Source of the DNA: Symbiodinium natans
Taxonomy: Eukaryota > Sar > Dinophyceae > Suessiales > Symbiodiniaceae
DNA: 64,000 nucleotides
Direction: 5' to 3'
Assembly (NCBI GenBank): GCA_905221605.1
Contig: CAJNDS010002623.1
Coordinates: 121,001 to 185,000 of the forward strand
The position numbers and the translations under genes are program-made. Shown here piece by piece: positions 22,668 to 32,812 of this stretch. Numbering within the stretch: position 1 is the stretch's first letter; each line of letters begins with the position of its first letter. The notes under the pieces are model-generated. The model was not told the origin of the DNA. It made no database searches and worked only from the letters and a program-made list of their open reading frames with translations.

Positions 22668-22753
22668 TTCCAGCCCCAAGCTGGACGCCGAACCCTCCTC
22701 CGTCAGCGCACCCGCTGCTTCACGGAGATTGCGCGCTCGACGTAAGTGATTGC
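22668..22753 (-). CDS. Candidate exon, unknown protein
   Basis: Two bases plus 28 codons beginning NHLRRARNLREAAGALTEEG. Acceptor TTCGCAG, donor GAA/GTAGCG. A charged, helix-like peptide with the correct splice dinucleotides. The plus strand is also open here with TTCCAG and GTAAGTG, so strand is not settled. Confidence 0.4.
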
Positions 22754-22824
22754 CTGCGAATGATCTTGGTACTCTTAGGGTTTAGGGTTTAGGGTTTAGG
22801 GTTTAGGGTTTGCCCTGAAACCTA

Positions 22825-22944
22825 CAAGGAGGGGCCCCCTTACTATACTAACTGTAGTTAAGGGAGTTATAACCTATTTTAGGATCCTTATAACCCAATT
22901 TAGGGCTCTTGTAACTCTACTTATAGCTAGGGGGCCCCTCCTTG
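22825..22944. mobile_element. Inverted-repeat element, family A, opposite orientation
   Basis: 120 bp. The interior reads as the reverse complement of the 2846 copy, while the ends are the same inverted repeat. Lies between a TTTAGGG array and complex sequence. Confidence 0.88.
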
Positions 22945-23266
22945 TCGGACATTTCGAGCCAAGATGGGACTCCAAACGCTATATAAACCCTAATACGCAA
23001 CGACACTAGGGTCTAAGGCTTCGAGTTTAGGGAGTTAGGCTTGAAAAGGCGTTGCACGACAACCCTCCTAATCCGAACATCCTGCTACCTTTCTGGAGTC
23101 CTGGGTTCCGGGCTCAGAGTTTCGGGTTTCTTAGGGTTCGAATTAAGCCTTTCTGGTTTCGGCTTGAAAGATTGTTTAAACAGCGCCCATATCTGAAGAA
23201 AACCGGAACACTGCCGCTGCTCTTGGATTCCTTGGATTCAGGCTCTTTGCTTGCAAGCGGATCTGC

Positions 23267-23340
23267 GGCCCTAAACCCTAAACCCTAAACCCTAAACCCT
23301 AAACCCTAAACCCTAAACCCTAAACCCTAAACCCTAAGCC
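23267..23340 (-). repeat. CCCTAAA array
   Basis: About ten units, then CCCTAAG variants to 23395. Confidence 0.95.
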
Positions 23341-23946
23341 CTAAGCCCTAAACCCTAAACCCTATCCCTAACCTTAAACCCTAAACCCTAAACCCGAAGC
23401 ACGGTACAAGCTGGCAGGGCAGTTTGAGATCTTCGGGCTTAGGATATTAGGGCCTTTACTCTCGGCCCCCCGTCGAAGGGCGGAATCTGGATTTGGGGGT
23501 TTAGGGTTTAGTGCTTAGGGTTCCGAAATTAGGGCTACTTTATTGGGGCCCTTAGCAGAAGGGAATCCTACCATTGGGAGGTATATTGGAGGCTCCCCTA
23601 ATTTCGGAAACCCCCCATTTAGTCAAGTAGAAAGCTTATAGGTCTTAGGTGTGGAGATCGCTTCGGCTGGGATTTGGCGTCGTTCCCCGAGGCAAGAAAC
23701 TGTAAAGCTTACAACAATGTCGCAGCCCTCAAGTGCTCCCAGCCATTCAGCCGTGAAATCTTCAACCGCCAAGACAACCCTAAACCACAAACCTGAACTA
23801 CGAATTGCTTCAGAACCCCCGCCCCAAAAAATAAATTCGGTCTACGTCCTCGTCTACAAATTCTTTTAAATAAATGGATTCCGATTCCTTTTTACAAGGG
23901 TAGTATAGGGATTATCAATGTTTCTTTGGCGCGCCACAGCGACCAA

Positions 23947-25233
23947 TCAGCTGTGAGCCTGGGCCGTCTGGGCCGCCCTGGCCGAGCCCCGGCAGCGATC
24001 TCTGAAGATGTAGGCCATGGCAGCCGCAAAGCTCACGATGATGATCGAAAGTACCCAAAACCACCAGGGTGTGCCGCCTGTGCCGCCCGTGCTGGCTGAA
24101 AGCGCAGAGCCTGGATCTTTCACAGGAAGCACAAAAGTAAATTCTAGATCCGGAGACCTTGTTTCCTTTCTGTCATCTTGTATGGTCTGGTATTTGTTGC
24201 CTTTGTACCAGAGGCCAACTGTCAGATTCACACCGCTGGTGCTTTTGGGTAACATAGATATGTCGGGCTCAAACTTGAAGTAGGCCGCAATGTGTTGGTC
24301 CGTCCCTTCTGTTGCATAAAAATCTGGGAAGAGCTTCTCCTTCAAAGACACACCGCCAGGGATGGAAGTGCCACGGAGAACCTCAGCCTCGAAAAAGTTT
24401 CCAGATACACTGAACAGCAAGGCACTGGAAGACTTGAAGCCATCAGGTGGCTGAAAGAGACTCGGAAGTCCATAATTCGGACTGGACAAGCGAAAGACAT
24501 GCAGATTCTGAGTGGAGTTGACCAGTTGCATGGTCCACTTGTAGGCCTTTGACAAAGCCAGTTCACAGGACACCCATCTCTCACTCTCATGTTTTCCTCT
24601 GAGAGTGGACACGAAGGATCTCAGTCTCGAGAAGGCGGGATAGCCGATGGTCTTGCCATCCAATTTGAGCTCAGGCTCAAACGGATAGATATACGAGCTG
24701 TCTATGAGATGATCATCGCCAAGTATGAAGCCGTCACCAGTTTCACGAAAGGGAAGCACAGCGCAGTGAAGATCAAAGACTGCCCCTTTTTCAACCGTGA
24801 AGGACCAACCCTGCTGACCTTCTGCAGTCACCACGGGCAAAGAGTCCAAAGGCTCCGCAAGATAATACTTGGTGTAGGTTACCCGGGCACAGCGATGATG
24901 GTAATACCCGATGTCGGTGTCCTGGACTGTGAGCTGCGTGAAGGGAACTTCACTCTCACGACAGTCCACACGCATTGTAAGAAGCTGTGGTATTGTGGCA
25001 CTTGAAGGTCCCTCAGCGGCTTGCCCACCAGGTAAAGTGCAGGTATGCCAAACGTCAGTGCCTGCGAATGCGCAGCCAGTCTCTTTCATGAGCCATCCCT
25101 TCTGCTTTGCATCCGTGAAAACATGAACAGAGTCAAATGCTAGAGAGACCTTTGGCCATGGATATGCCTCCTGGTACACGCCAAATCGTGCACCGTCCGC
25201 AAAAGGCAGCAAGAACAGCACAAAGAACCCCAT
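23947..25233 (-). CDS. Type I membrane protein, 428 residues, family unknown
   Basis: The only long intact frame in the window and free of telomere repeat. Residues 1-15 (MGFFVLFLLPFADGA) form a plausible signal peptide. A single membrane helix lies near residues 388-408 (PWWFWVLSIIIVSFAAAMAY), followed by a short basic tail (RDRCRGSARAAQ...). The lumenal or extracellular part of about 370 residues has scattered Cys and at least two N-glycosylation sequons (NST, NLT), and ends in a Gly/Ser/Thr linker. This is the layout of a secretory-pathway or surface protein with a large outer domain. I do not recognise the fold. The start ATG at 25233 is the first in frame and is followed at once by the signal peptide. 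It has no introns, in contrast with its neighbours. A hairpin (CCTACATTTTTGTAGG) lies upstream at 25398-25413. It could also be one large exon of a longer gene. Confidence 0.85.
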   Translation of the reverse strand: MGFFVLFLLPFADGARFGVYQEAYPWPKVSLAFDSVHVFTDAKQKGWLMKETGCAFAGTDVWHTCTLPGGQAAEGPSSATIPQLLTMRVDCRESEVPFTQLTVQDTDIGYYHHRCARVTYTKYYLAEPLDSLPVVTAEGQQGWSFTVEKGAVFDLHCAVLPFRETGDGFILGDDHLIDSSYIYPFEPELKLDGKTIGYPAFSRLRSFVSTLRGKHESERWVSCELALSKAYKWTMQLVNSTQNLHVFRLSSPNYGLPSLFQPPDGFKSSSALLFSVSGNFFEAEVLRGTSIPGGVSLKEKLFPDFYATEGTDQHIAAYFKFEPDISMLPKSTSGVNLTVGLWYKGNKYQTIQDDRKETRSPDLEFTFVLPVKDPGSALSASTGGTGGTPWWFWVLSIIIVSFAAAMAYIFRDRCRGSARAAQTAQAHS

Positions 25234-25695
25234 GATGCAAGTGTTCGCTAAGCGTCAGACAACTTTGCGCCGAAAACGACTCGCGGTTCATGTTGAACTG
25301 CCACTGCCGGCTCTGCCAAAGCTTCAGAGGCTGAACAAGCTGAATAAAGCAAAGGCGCAAATGGAGAGCATGAACATGCCATGGGCACCACAAAACCTAC
25401 ATTTTTGTAGGTTTTAACCCATAATTTGTGGGGTAACAACCTTCGTTTTAACTGGCTTCTGCTGTCCATGGTGTTTAGACAGTACAGAGGTGCCATTTGG
25501 GATGGCATCCTTTTGCACGCAGCCAGGATGTCGTTGTCGCCGTCATGGCTGTAGGCTATTGCGCGCAATCATTACACCTTGCATGTATTATCCTATCAAT
25601 TCAAACCACCCTCAAGCAATCCCAGAAGACTTAACAACTGCGGGCAAATGCTCTTCGCCCCTCTTGTGCTTGAAGTTCTTGTGGTCGAAGACAAA

Positions 25696-25809
25696 GCAAA
25701 TGGGGCCCCCTAAGTGGAGTTATAAGAGCCCTGAATTGGGTTATAAGGATCCTAAATTCGGTTGTAAGTCCCTTAACTACAGTTAGTATAGTAAGGGGGA
25801 CCCTCCTTG
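25696..25809. mobile_element. Inverted-repeat element, family A, left end eroded
   Basis: 114 bp. The right terminus CCCTCCTTG is intact and the left starts at GGGGCCCCC. The interior is strongly conserved with the other copies. Confidence 0.8.
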
Positions 25810-25851
25810 TAGTGAACCCTAAACCAGAAAACCCCAAGCCAACGTAGGGGC

Positions 25852-25900
25852 CTCAGCCTCACGAGACATCGCCGAGAGCGCCCAGGCGATGTTTCGATAC
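25852..25900 (-). CDS. Candidate exon with a RAP/OPR-like motif
   Basis: One base plus 16 codons, YRNIAWALSAMSREAE. Acceptor CTCCCAG; donor would be GC (GAG/GCCCC). N-I-A-W-A-L resembles the repeat core of the organelle RNA-binding OPR/RAP-type helical repeats, which alveolates encode in large numbers. One motif is thin evidence. Confidence 0.35.
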
Positions 25901-25976
25901 CTGGGAGGCATACTCGGAGGTCCATGGTACACATTAACCCCAGGGTTTAGGGTTTAGGGTTTAGGGTTTAGGGATG

Positions 25977-26096
25977 CTTGGAGGTTCATGTAACCAATCA
26001 TAACTGTACTTATAACCCACTTGTAAGCCCCTTAAGTGCCTTGATATGGCGATATGTGGAGTCATTTTTGGTTAATAAGCACCGTGAACCTCCAAG
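25977..26096. mobile_element. Introner-like inverted-repeat element, family B
   Basis: 120 bp from CTTGGAGGTTCATG to CGTGAACCTCCAAG. A related half-terminus (GGAGGTCCATGGTAC) occurs at 25916-25930. Inserted directly after a TTTAGGG tract. Confidence 0.8.
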
Positions 26097-26672
26097 TAGG
26101 GTTCAGGGCCTTATCAGGGTTTAGGGTTTATAGCGTTTACCGGGTTCGCTGGGTTTGTAGTGTTTGTGTGTGCGTATGAAATATAGGGTTTACAGGGTGC
26201 TGGTTTTTTTTTGGAGTTTGCGGGTCATGGGGTATGCGGTTGATATGGCCGATGATGCGGTTGACAGGGTCTATGTTACATCTGGACCAGCATCTGCGCA
26301 ACCTCCTGTCCCCTCCCCAAAGTATACCCTGTTCATGGTGGATTTGGGTTTTAGGGTTTAGGGTTTAGGGCTTAGGGTTTAGGGTTTAGGGTCTCGGGTT
26401 TAGGGTTTCGCTTGAGTGCCTAAGGTTTCGGGTTGGGTTGGGGGTTTGGGTTCAGGACTTAGGGGGTTTCCCGCTCCCGGTGGGGAACCTGTCCTGCAGG
26501 GCCTGGGACTGTGCGACTCCGGCATGCTTTGGTGCCTAAAACCCTAAACCCTAAACCCTAAACCCTAAACCCTAAACCCTAAACCCTACACCAGGAGCAC
26601 CACTGCTTAAGTTCTGCGAGCCTGTGTGTTGCTGCGGAGGGTGATGCGAAGTTTGTCAGTGGAGCCCGGTGT

Positions 26673-26762
26673 TCTTGGAGATGTCCTAAACCCTAAGCCC
26701 TAAGCCCTAAGCCCTAAGCCCTAAACCCTAAAACCCTAAACCCTAAACTCTTGGAGATGTCC
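26673..26762. repeat. Short telomere array flanked by a perfect 14-base direct repeat
   Basis: TCTTGGAGATGTCC at 26673-26686 and 26749-26762 encloses 62 bases of CCCTAAG/CCCTAAA units. This looks like an insertion with a target-site duplication. Confidence 0.85.
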
Positions 26763-26819
26763 TCCCGCAGTACTGCCTGCAACACCGCCAGTTCTTTGCG
26801 CATCTCGATCCAAGGCCTC
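26749..26819 (-). CDS. Candidate exon upstream of a minimal telomere-repeat intron
   Basis: One base, then RPWIEMRKELAVLQAVLRED, ISK and one base. Acceptor TGGTCAG, donor GTTTAGGG, so the intron would start with the telomere unit itself. The peptide looks helical. The unit GGACATCTCCAAGA at the exon end is duplicated 62 bases on (26673-26686), where the next exon would start after CCAAG. Confidence 0.4.
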
Positions 26820-26970
26820 CTGACCATGTAAACCCTGTATAAACCCTGTACACCCTCGTTGAACCCAACAACCCTAAACCCTAAACCCTAAACCCTAAAA
26901 ACCCTAAAAACCCTAAAAACCCTAAAAACCCTAAACCCCCTAAACCCTAAACCCTAAACCCTAAACCAGC

Positions 26971-27032
26971 CCAGGGAGGCCCCGAGGCGCGCACAGGGTT
27001 TCAAAGAACTCCCAGAGCTCGGCCTCCTGATC
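26971..27032 (-). CDS. Candidate exon, unknown protein
   Basis: 20 codons plus two bases, DQEAELWEFFETLCAPRGLP. Acceptor GAGACAG; donor would be GC (GCTGG). The acceptor region (TGCCGAGACAGG) is duplicated 121 bp upstream at 27152-27164. The plus strand is open too. Confidence 0.38.
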
Positions 27033-28149
27033 CTGTCTCGGCATTTTAAGGGTTTTTAGGGGGGCTGTTATGGGGTTTAGGGTTTAGGGTTTAGGGTTTT
27101 GGGTTTAGGGTTTTTGAGGGTTAGGGTTTGGGATTTAGGGTTTAGGGGGTTTCCTGTCTCGGCAATTTAAGGGGTTTTTAGGGAGCTTTTAGAGGGTTTT
27201 AATAGGGATTCCTTAGGGGGTTTCGGGTTTAGGGTTTAGGTTTTTAGGGGGGGCTTTTTGCGAGGTTTTCATGGGGTTCTTAGGGGGTTTCGGGTTTAGG
27301 GTTTCGGGCGTTAGGGGTTTCAGGGGGGTTTTTAGGGGGGGAATTGAAGGGTTTTTAGGGAGTATTTGGGGGGTTTGAGGGGGTTTAGCGGGTTTCGGGG
27401 TTTAGGGCCTCAGGGAGTTTCGAGCTGTCAGAACCCTTTTACTAGACCCGAGTAAGGCTGCGGGTTTTAGGGTTTTCGGGTTTAGGGTTTATAGGGTTTA
27501 GGGTTTAGAGGGTAGAGGGTTTAGGGTTTACTGTAGGGTTTAGGGTTTAGGGTTAGGGGTTAGGGTTTAGGGTGAAGGCATTTTCTGAACGCTTTGCAAC
27601 CATGGAATCCCTAGACCCTAGATCTTAAACAGGAGACACAAACAAGGACAGCAAGGCGTGGACTCAGTCGTCCGACCAAACTCCCCAGCAACCATTCTGA
27701 GGAAAGTAGGGCTACACCAAACCCTTCCCTGAACCCTATAGTAACCCTGTATAAACCCTACACCCTATATGCCCTAAGCCTTGTAAAAACCACGTATTAA
27801 CCCTAAGCAAAACCCCAAACCCTAAAACCCTATGTAAACCCTACGAACCCTATAAAAGCCCGATAAATCCGATATGAACCCTGCATAAACCCTAAACCCT
27901 AGGCACTTGCCCTTTCCTGTCCTGGCTCTCGGGACTGTCCTGCAGCGCGCGAAGGCTTCAAACCCTGAACCCTAAACCCTAAACCCTGAACCCTCAACCC
28001 TAAATCCCTGGCGTGGGTTTGGCTCCTGGAAAAATGCCTGCCAGGCTGGGTTTAGGATTTAGGGTTTAGGGTTTAGGATTTAGGGTTTAGTGTTTCGGAT
28101 TTAGGGTTTAGGGTTTAGGTTTCGGGTTTCGGGATCAGGGTCCAGGACG

Positions 28150-28365
28150 TTTAGGGTACAAAAGTCACGCTGCATCAGGGTGTAGGGTTTATGAGGCCAT
28201 GAGGCTCTCTGACAGGCTCTCTTCACGGAGTGGAGCCAAAGAAAGCTTTTGGTGGCAGCAACTTCGGCTTCTTTCAAAATCAGTGAGAAACTATCTGTAT
28301 TGGGATTTCTTGTTTGATATCTCCTTGACACCAAAATTTGTCTTGTGCCAAAACGAATGAAGAAT
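28150..28365 (-). CDS. Candidate exon, about 70 codons
   Basis: Minus-strand open stretch including NTDSFSLILKEAEVAATKSF and LWLHSVKRACQRASW. A plus-strand alternative with a GTGAGA donor at 28282 covers part of it. I cannot decide between them. Confidence 0.3.
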
Positions 28366-28643
28366 CGTCTCTACTGAAGTCTCTTCTGTGCTATCTCAAG
28401 GTGACTCTCAACGCTAACCCCGGTCCCCTATGCTCGAATCCATCGAAGCATTTCTGTTTGTATGCATTCGCCCGTTAGCCTCCAAAACACGCTAAAAGAC
28501 CTTTGAGCCCCAAAGGCCCCAACAAAAAGTCCAAACACCCAAGCCTGACCAGAAACAAGCCAAAATCCCAACCTCGCAAAACCGAAGCTCTAAAATCCAG
28601 ACCTTATCTCCTAAACACGAAACTAAACCTCCTCGCCACCCCC

Positions 28644-28752
28644 TTGGTAGCCCAGCAACCATGTTCTTAACGAGGGCACCCCTTTTGGCTTGGTTACTTC
28701 ATAAGGGAACCTTGAACGAACAAAAAGGAAGAGGTACCACTAAGCTACCAAG
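28644..28752. mobile_element. Inverted-repeat element, family G
   Basis: 109 bp, CTTGGTAGCCCAGCAACC to AAGCTACCAAG, with the same interior. Interior fragments without ends occur at 3470-3670 (three in tandem) and 32508-32580. Confidence 0.8.
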
Positions 28753-28778
28753 TTGCTCCCTTCTAAGAACCAGAAAAA

Positions 28779-28855
28779 AGAGGGGCCCCCTTACTATGCT
28801 AACTATAGTTATAACCTGAGATAGGATCCTTATAACCCAATTTAGCGTCCTTATA
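28779..28855. mobile_element. Inverted-repeat element, family A, truncated
   Basis: About 77 bp with the left terminus AGAGGGGCCCCCTTACTAT and part of the interior. The right end is missing. Confidence 0.7.
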
Positions 28856-29750
28856 CAGGTTGGGTTGTTAGGTCATCCGAGAGGGATGCCCAAAACCCTG
28901 AACTACGCAAGGAGCCCTCCAAGCTGTGGGCCCTTGTTTGAAGGCCTTGGGCAGCTATGTTACGCAGCGCAGTTCGCAAAACGGACGTTTGTTTCCACCT
29001 CAACACGAAAACCGCGAGGACGCGGAAGTGTGCAGGCTCGGGGGGGGCGCGCGCCCTCTCCGCAAGACAATTGCTGACTTTAAAGGTCTTGGGATGGAAA
29101 CGAAACCCTAAACCCGAAACCCTAAAACCCAAAAGCTTTCGCGGGGCACGCCCTAAACCCCAGGTTACATCGCTGGGTTGTGTAAGCCTTGTGAACATAT
29201 CTCCTGAACCAGATCTTCTTAACCACATAAAACACATCCCAAGACCCTACCTAGAAGCATTCGACTATTATGCGCCCCGTTACGAAGCCTTCTGAGAACG
29301 TAGAAGCCCCAAACCATTAAAAACCCTTACCGAACCTTCCTTTTGACCTGAGTCCCTACTACAACCCTGACAAGCCCTTTCTACACCCTTCCGAAATCTG
29401 TACTGAACCTTGACTAAGCCCTCTACATCCCAAACCCGAAAAACACATACACAATCCAAAGTACCCCAAATGCCCCCAAATACCCCCCCCCCCCCCTATC
29501 CAAAATACCCCTTAAAGAAACCCTAAACAGACCCCTCCTGATGCCCTAAGTACCCAAATACCCCAAATGAGAAACGCACACCAAAATACACCAAAAAAAA
29601 CCCACAAAAAGGGCCCCTAAATTCTCCAAAAAACCTACTTGGAGGCTATTTTGACTCAGTAAGACTACTTAGTATCCCCTAAAAACACTACTAGAAACCC
29701 CATAACACAACTTACGAACCCTACTCACGAAGTCAAAAGGGCTTCCGAAC

Positions 29751-29945
29751 AAACCCTAGACCCTAGACCCTAGACCCTAAACCCTAAACCCGAAACCCTA
29801 AACCCTAAACCCTAAGCCCGAAACCCGAATCCCGAAACCCTAAACCCTAAACCCTAAACCCTAAACCCTAAACCCGAAACCCTAAACCCTAAACCCGAAA
29901 CCCGAAACCCTAAACCCTAAACCCTGAACCCTAATGCCTAAACCC
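29751..29945 (-). repeat. CCCTAAA array with CCCGAAA and CCCTAGA blocks
   Basis: Almost 200 bp. Variants occur in short blocks (CCCTAGA first, CCCGAAA several times). Confidence 0.94.
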
Positions 29946-29953
29946 TAAGGGTC

Positions 29954-30030
29954 CTGAACAAAGGCTTGAAGCTCCTGGAGGATGGCTAGGGCTTCCTCGT
30001 GCCGAGCCTCCGCGTTGAGTCGTTGGGTGG
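29954..30030 (-). CDS. Candidate exon, helical peptide
   Basis: Two bases plus 25 codons, TQRLNAEARHEEALAILQEL then QAFVQ. Acceptor CCCTAG; donor would be GA (GACCC). Spacing of Leu and Ala suggests a helix or coiled coil. It is bracketed by CCCTAAA on the left and TTTAGGG on the right. The minus frame is far more protein-like than plus. Confidence 0.42.
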
Positions 30031-30575
30031 CTAGGGTTTAGGGATTAGGGTTTAGGGTTCAGGGTTCAGGGTTGAGGGTTGAGGGTTGAGGGTTTGGGGG
30101 TTTGGGGTTTAGGGTTTAGGGTTTAGGGTTTAGGGTTTAGGGTTTAGGGGTTAGGTTCAGGCTCTAGGGGGAATTTAAGGGTAACAAGGGGCATTAGGTT
30201 TTGAAATCACTCGCTAATGGCAGCTCTGGCCCAATTGCGGAGGGCCATCTAGCACCCCGCACCGTTTCAGGCGGCAACCAGGATTCGGAAAAGAGTGGCT
30301 GGTTCCAGTGATAAGTATACACAGGTGTCCCATGGCTTCAGAATCCGTTTAAACGCATTATGGGTGTTGCTTTTTGCTTGCTGGTTTCTGCGCGCTTTCG
30401 CCCCTGATATAGTCACACGACGCTACAGGGCCCCCTCAAACCCCAAACACCAAACCCTCCGCAGGCTGCAACACGCAGCACTGCGCTCCCAGGAAAACCG
30501 GTGCGCTGTGCACCCCGGTGAGCCCGAAGTCATTTTTGCCGGGAATTAGGTATCTAAGGGAGGGAGAAAGACAGA

Positions 30576-30677
30576 CCCTAAGGGTCCATGTACCTGACTG
30601 GGGAAGACTTAAAGTACCTCCTATATAGGGACTTTGGGGCGCAAGTACATAATAATAAGGTACATGGACCCTTAGGG
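30576..30677. mobile_element. Inverted-repeat element, family D
   Basis: 102 bp with perfect ends CCCTAAGGGTCCATGTACC and GGTACATGGACCCTTAGGG. The interior has CAAGTACATAATAAT. Confidence 0.88.
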
Positions 30678-30955
30678 AGAGAGAGAGAGAGAGGGAGAGA
30701 GGGATAACCCTAAACCCTAAAACGCTAAACCCTAAACCCTAAACCCCATAATAACCCTAAACCCCCTAAACCCTATAACCCTATAACCCGAAAACCCTAT
30801 AACCCAATAACCCAATAACCCTAAACCCTAAACCCTAAACCCTATAACCCTAAACCCTAGCGTTGGAGGCCCACCTGCTTCATGCGCACGGTGGCCAGGT
30901 GGTTCAAAGCCTGGCAGTTGGGGCCATTTCGGGTCCATGGATTCAACGCAAATTG

Positions 30956-31098
30956 GGTTTAGGGTTTAGGGTTTAGGGTTTATAGGGTTTAGGGTTTAGG
31001 GTTTATAGGGTTTATAGGGTTTATAGGGTTTATAGGGTTTATAGGGTTTATAGGGTTTAGGGTTTAGGGTTTAGGGCTTAGGGTTTAGGGTTTAGGGT
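30956..31098 (+). repeat. TTTAGGG array with TTTATAGGG block
   Basis: Seven or more consecutive 9-base TTTATAGGG variants lie inside a canonical array: a clear case of local spread of one variant. Confidence 0.93.
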
Positions 31099-31962
31099 TT
31101 GGAGGAACTTCCGAGGCTGCTAAGGCACTTACCAAAAGAATACGCCTTGCTTTAAGAACTATACCTCATATCATACTCTTGGATCCTTATATACAGTCGG
31201 GTAACATCCTTCATCGATATACTTTGATGCGAAGGCTTTCGAAGTATAACCAAGACGGCGCCTCACCACCTGTCTTAGTGAATGCTAGTTCCTGAACCCT
31301 AAGGCTTAGGGTTCGGGTTTAGGGTTTAGGGTCCTGAACCCTAAGGCTTAGGGTTAAGGGTTAAGGGTTCAGCGTTAAGGGTTGAGGGTTAAGGGCTTAG
31401 GGTTTAGGATCCTGAACCCTAAGCCCACAACTTCAATATTGGGTGTGTGGCCTGGGGCCCAGGTCTCCACCCTCACTTGGGCTCGCGGAAGCGAGTCCGA
31501 AATCCGACAGCAAGTACCCCCTCTGAAAAAGGGTTTAGGGTTTAGGTTTTAGGGGTTTAGGGTTTAGGGTTAGGGTTTAGGGTTTAGGGTTGTACTCCCT
31601 TTCAGGAACGCAAAGCTCTGTAAGTGCTTTGCAGGCTCAAAGCAGTTTTGCCTAAACTTCACTGGACCAGGCTGACGTCGGAGACTCATGTCTGAGGGTT
31701 GATGGTGGGAAGAGTGCAGGAAGTATTGACCTGGGAAAACGAGGGACGAAAGTATTGATACTGGCCGTGCTAGAGTTCAGGTATGCGTTGGCATTGTGAT
31801 TGTTCGAAAAAGTGTGATCGTAAGAATCAGGAGCGTAATGAAGAATGGTACGAAGAACACGAAGATATTGTGCTAACAATAGTAAGAGAAAGGCTTTGCT
31901 GGGTTCCTCTGAATCTGCGATATTGGCAATCGTTCAGAGCGTTTGAATGCACCGGATGTCAT

Positions 31963-32034
31963 TCTTGGAGGTTCATGGTACGTGGGTTAGAAGTACACTT
32001 CTAACTAGTTAACAAATACCATGAACCTCCAAGA
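31963..32034. mobile_element. Introner-like inverted-repeat element, family B
   Basis: About 72 bp with ends TCTTGGAG|GTTCATGG and CCATGAACCTCCAAG|A. Read either way it starts GT and ends AG after TTGGAG. Removing 31971-32033 leaves open frames across the junction: on minus ...VKVFLE|NDIRCIQTL, on plus ...CTGCHSW-RRPSQAQ. That is what a spliceable introner predicts, though the ambiguity of strand keeps this from being proof. Confidence 0.65.
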
Positions 32035-32694
32035 AGACCTTCACAGGCTCAGAAGTGGCAAGGGGCCCGAGAGTTGGCCAAAACGGGTTTTGGGGCTTAG
32101 AGTTCCCCCGAGCAGCTCCCTATAAAAGAGTAATCCCTAACCCCCAAACCCTAAGTTATAAACCCTAAACCCTAAACACTAAACCCTAAACCCTAAATTC
32201 TAAACCCTAACCCTAGACCATGAAATTCTGCGGCCATCTTGAAATCCACGTTGCTGGCCTCGACTTTCAGCATGGACCGCAGTAGATGAAGGGGGCCGTA
32301 GCTACTTCTGCCTTGAAGAAATACTACAATTACTACTGTCGTGTTCTATATAGCATTCTATTCTAGCATACTATGATACTATAGTATACTATTATAGTCT
32401 ACTATAATACGATAATATTATACTAGTAAAGTATACTATATTACTATAGTATACTACTATATTGTACCATCATACTTTACGAAACCTCGACACAAGAGTA
32501 ACTTGGGAATGAGAAGGGTACCCTTTTTGGCCTAGCGGGCTTTTAAGGGAACCCAAATCCAACAAGAAAGGAATAAGGGCCCTGAGCTCAGAGTCCTAGA
32601 AGATTGCCGGCCTTGATTTGCCAAAGCCCTCCACGGGCGCGGCAGTACTCCAGAACCTTCGGATCCTAAACTTAACTCGAAGGTAGGTATAAAC

Positions 32695-32812
32695 GGGTCA
32701 GGGGACTTAGCAAGTGGGGTTATTTGAGTAAGGTGATTTTTACTTGGCATTATTTATCATCCAACCAAGGTACTTCTAACCCTACTTTCGGGCTGTCCGT
32801 ATTGGGGCATTT
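32695..32812. mobile_element. Inverted-repeat element, family E, degraded right end
   Basis: Starts GGGTCAGGGGACTTAGCAAG. The middle carries ACTTCTAACCCTACTTTCGG, after which the terminal match fades. A further half-copy (AAGTGCCCCGATCCTCCAAG) is at 63725-63745. Confidence 0.6.

Larger units (their letters stand above)
14198..23940. other. Telomere arrays with exon-like islands
   Basis: Some 20 islands of 50-150 bases. Minus readings worth testing include AASRAGRSPRINSVTSVGG (about 15286-15356), MGGSCPANHEDFFPLETYAT (16248-16433), APRRFQVLGVLCLKPSEGT (about 18115-18170) and TPAFRQPGSEGSYRR (about 19010-19055). A stretch at 15906-16208 is open in five frames. None was matched to a family. Confidence 0.4.

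Noticed and set aside
1917-29295. A plus-strand giant gene made of the same islands (for example THDSSGLKRVPP, KQKVFLGSWLLEGQ, VNISPEPDLLNHIKHIPRPY)
   Set aside because: Many islands are open on plus with plausible splice sites. However, the only recognisable family, the channel, reads on minus through at least nine of them. Plus readings are kept only as alternatives.
31440-31530. Protein-kinase activation loop (LLSDFGLA)
   Set aside because: A DFG-like string in a 47-base island with no HRD or APE neighbour exon found, and the plus strand is also open with splice sites. Listed only as a peptide to test.
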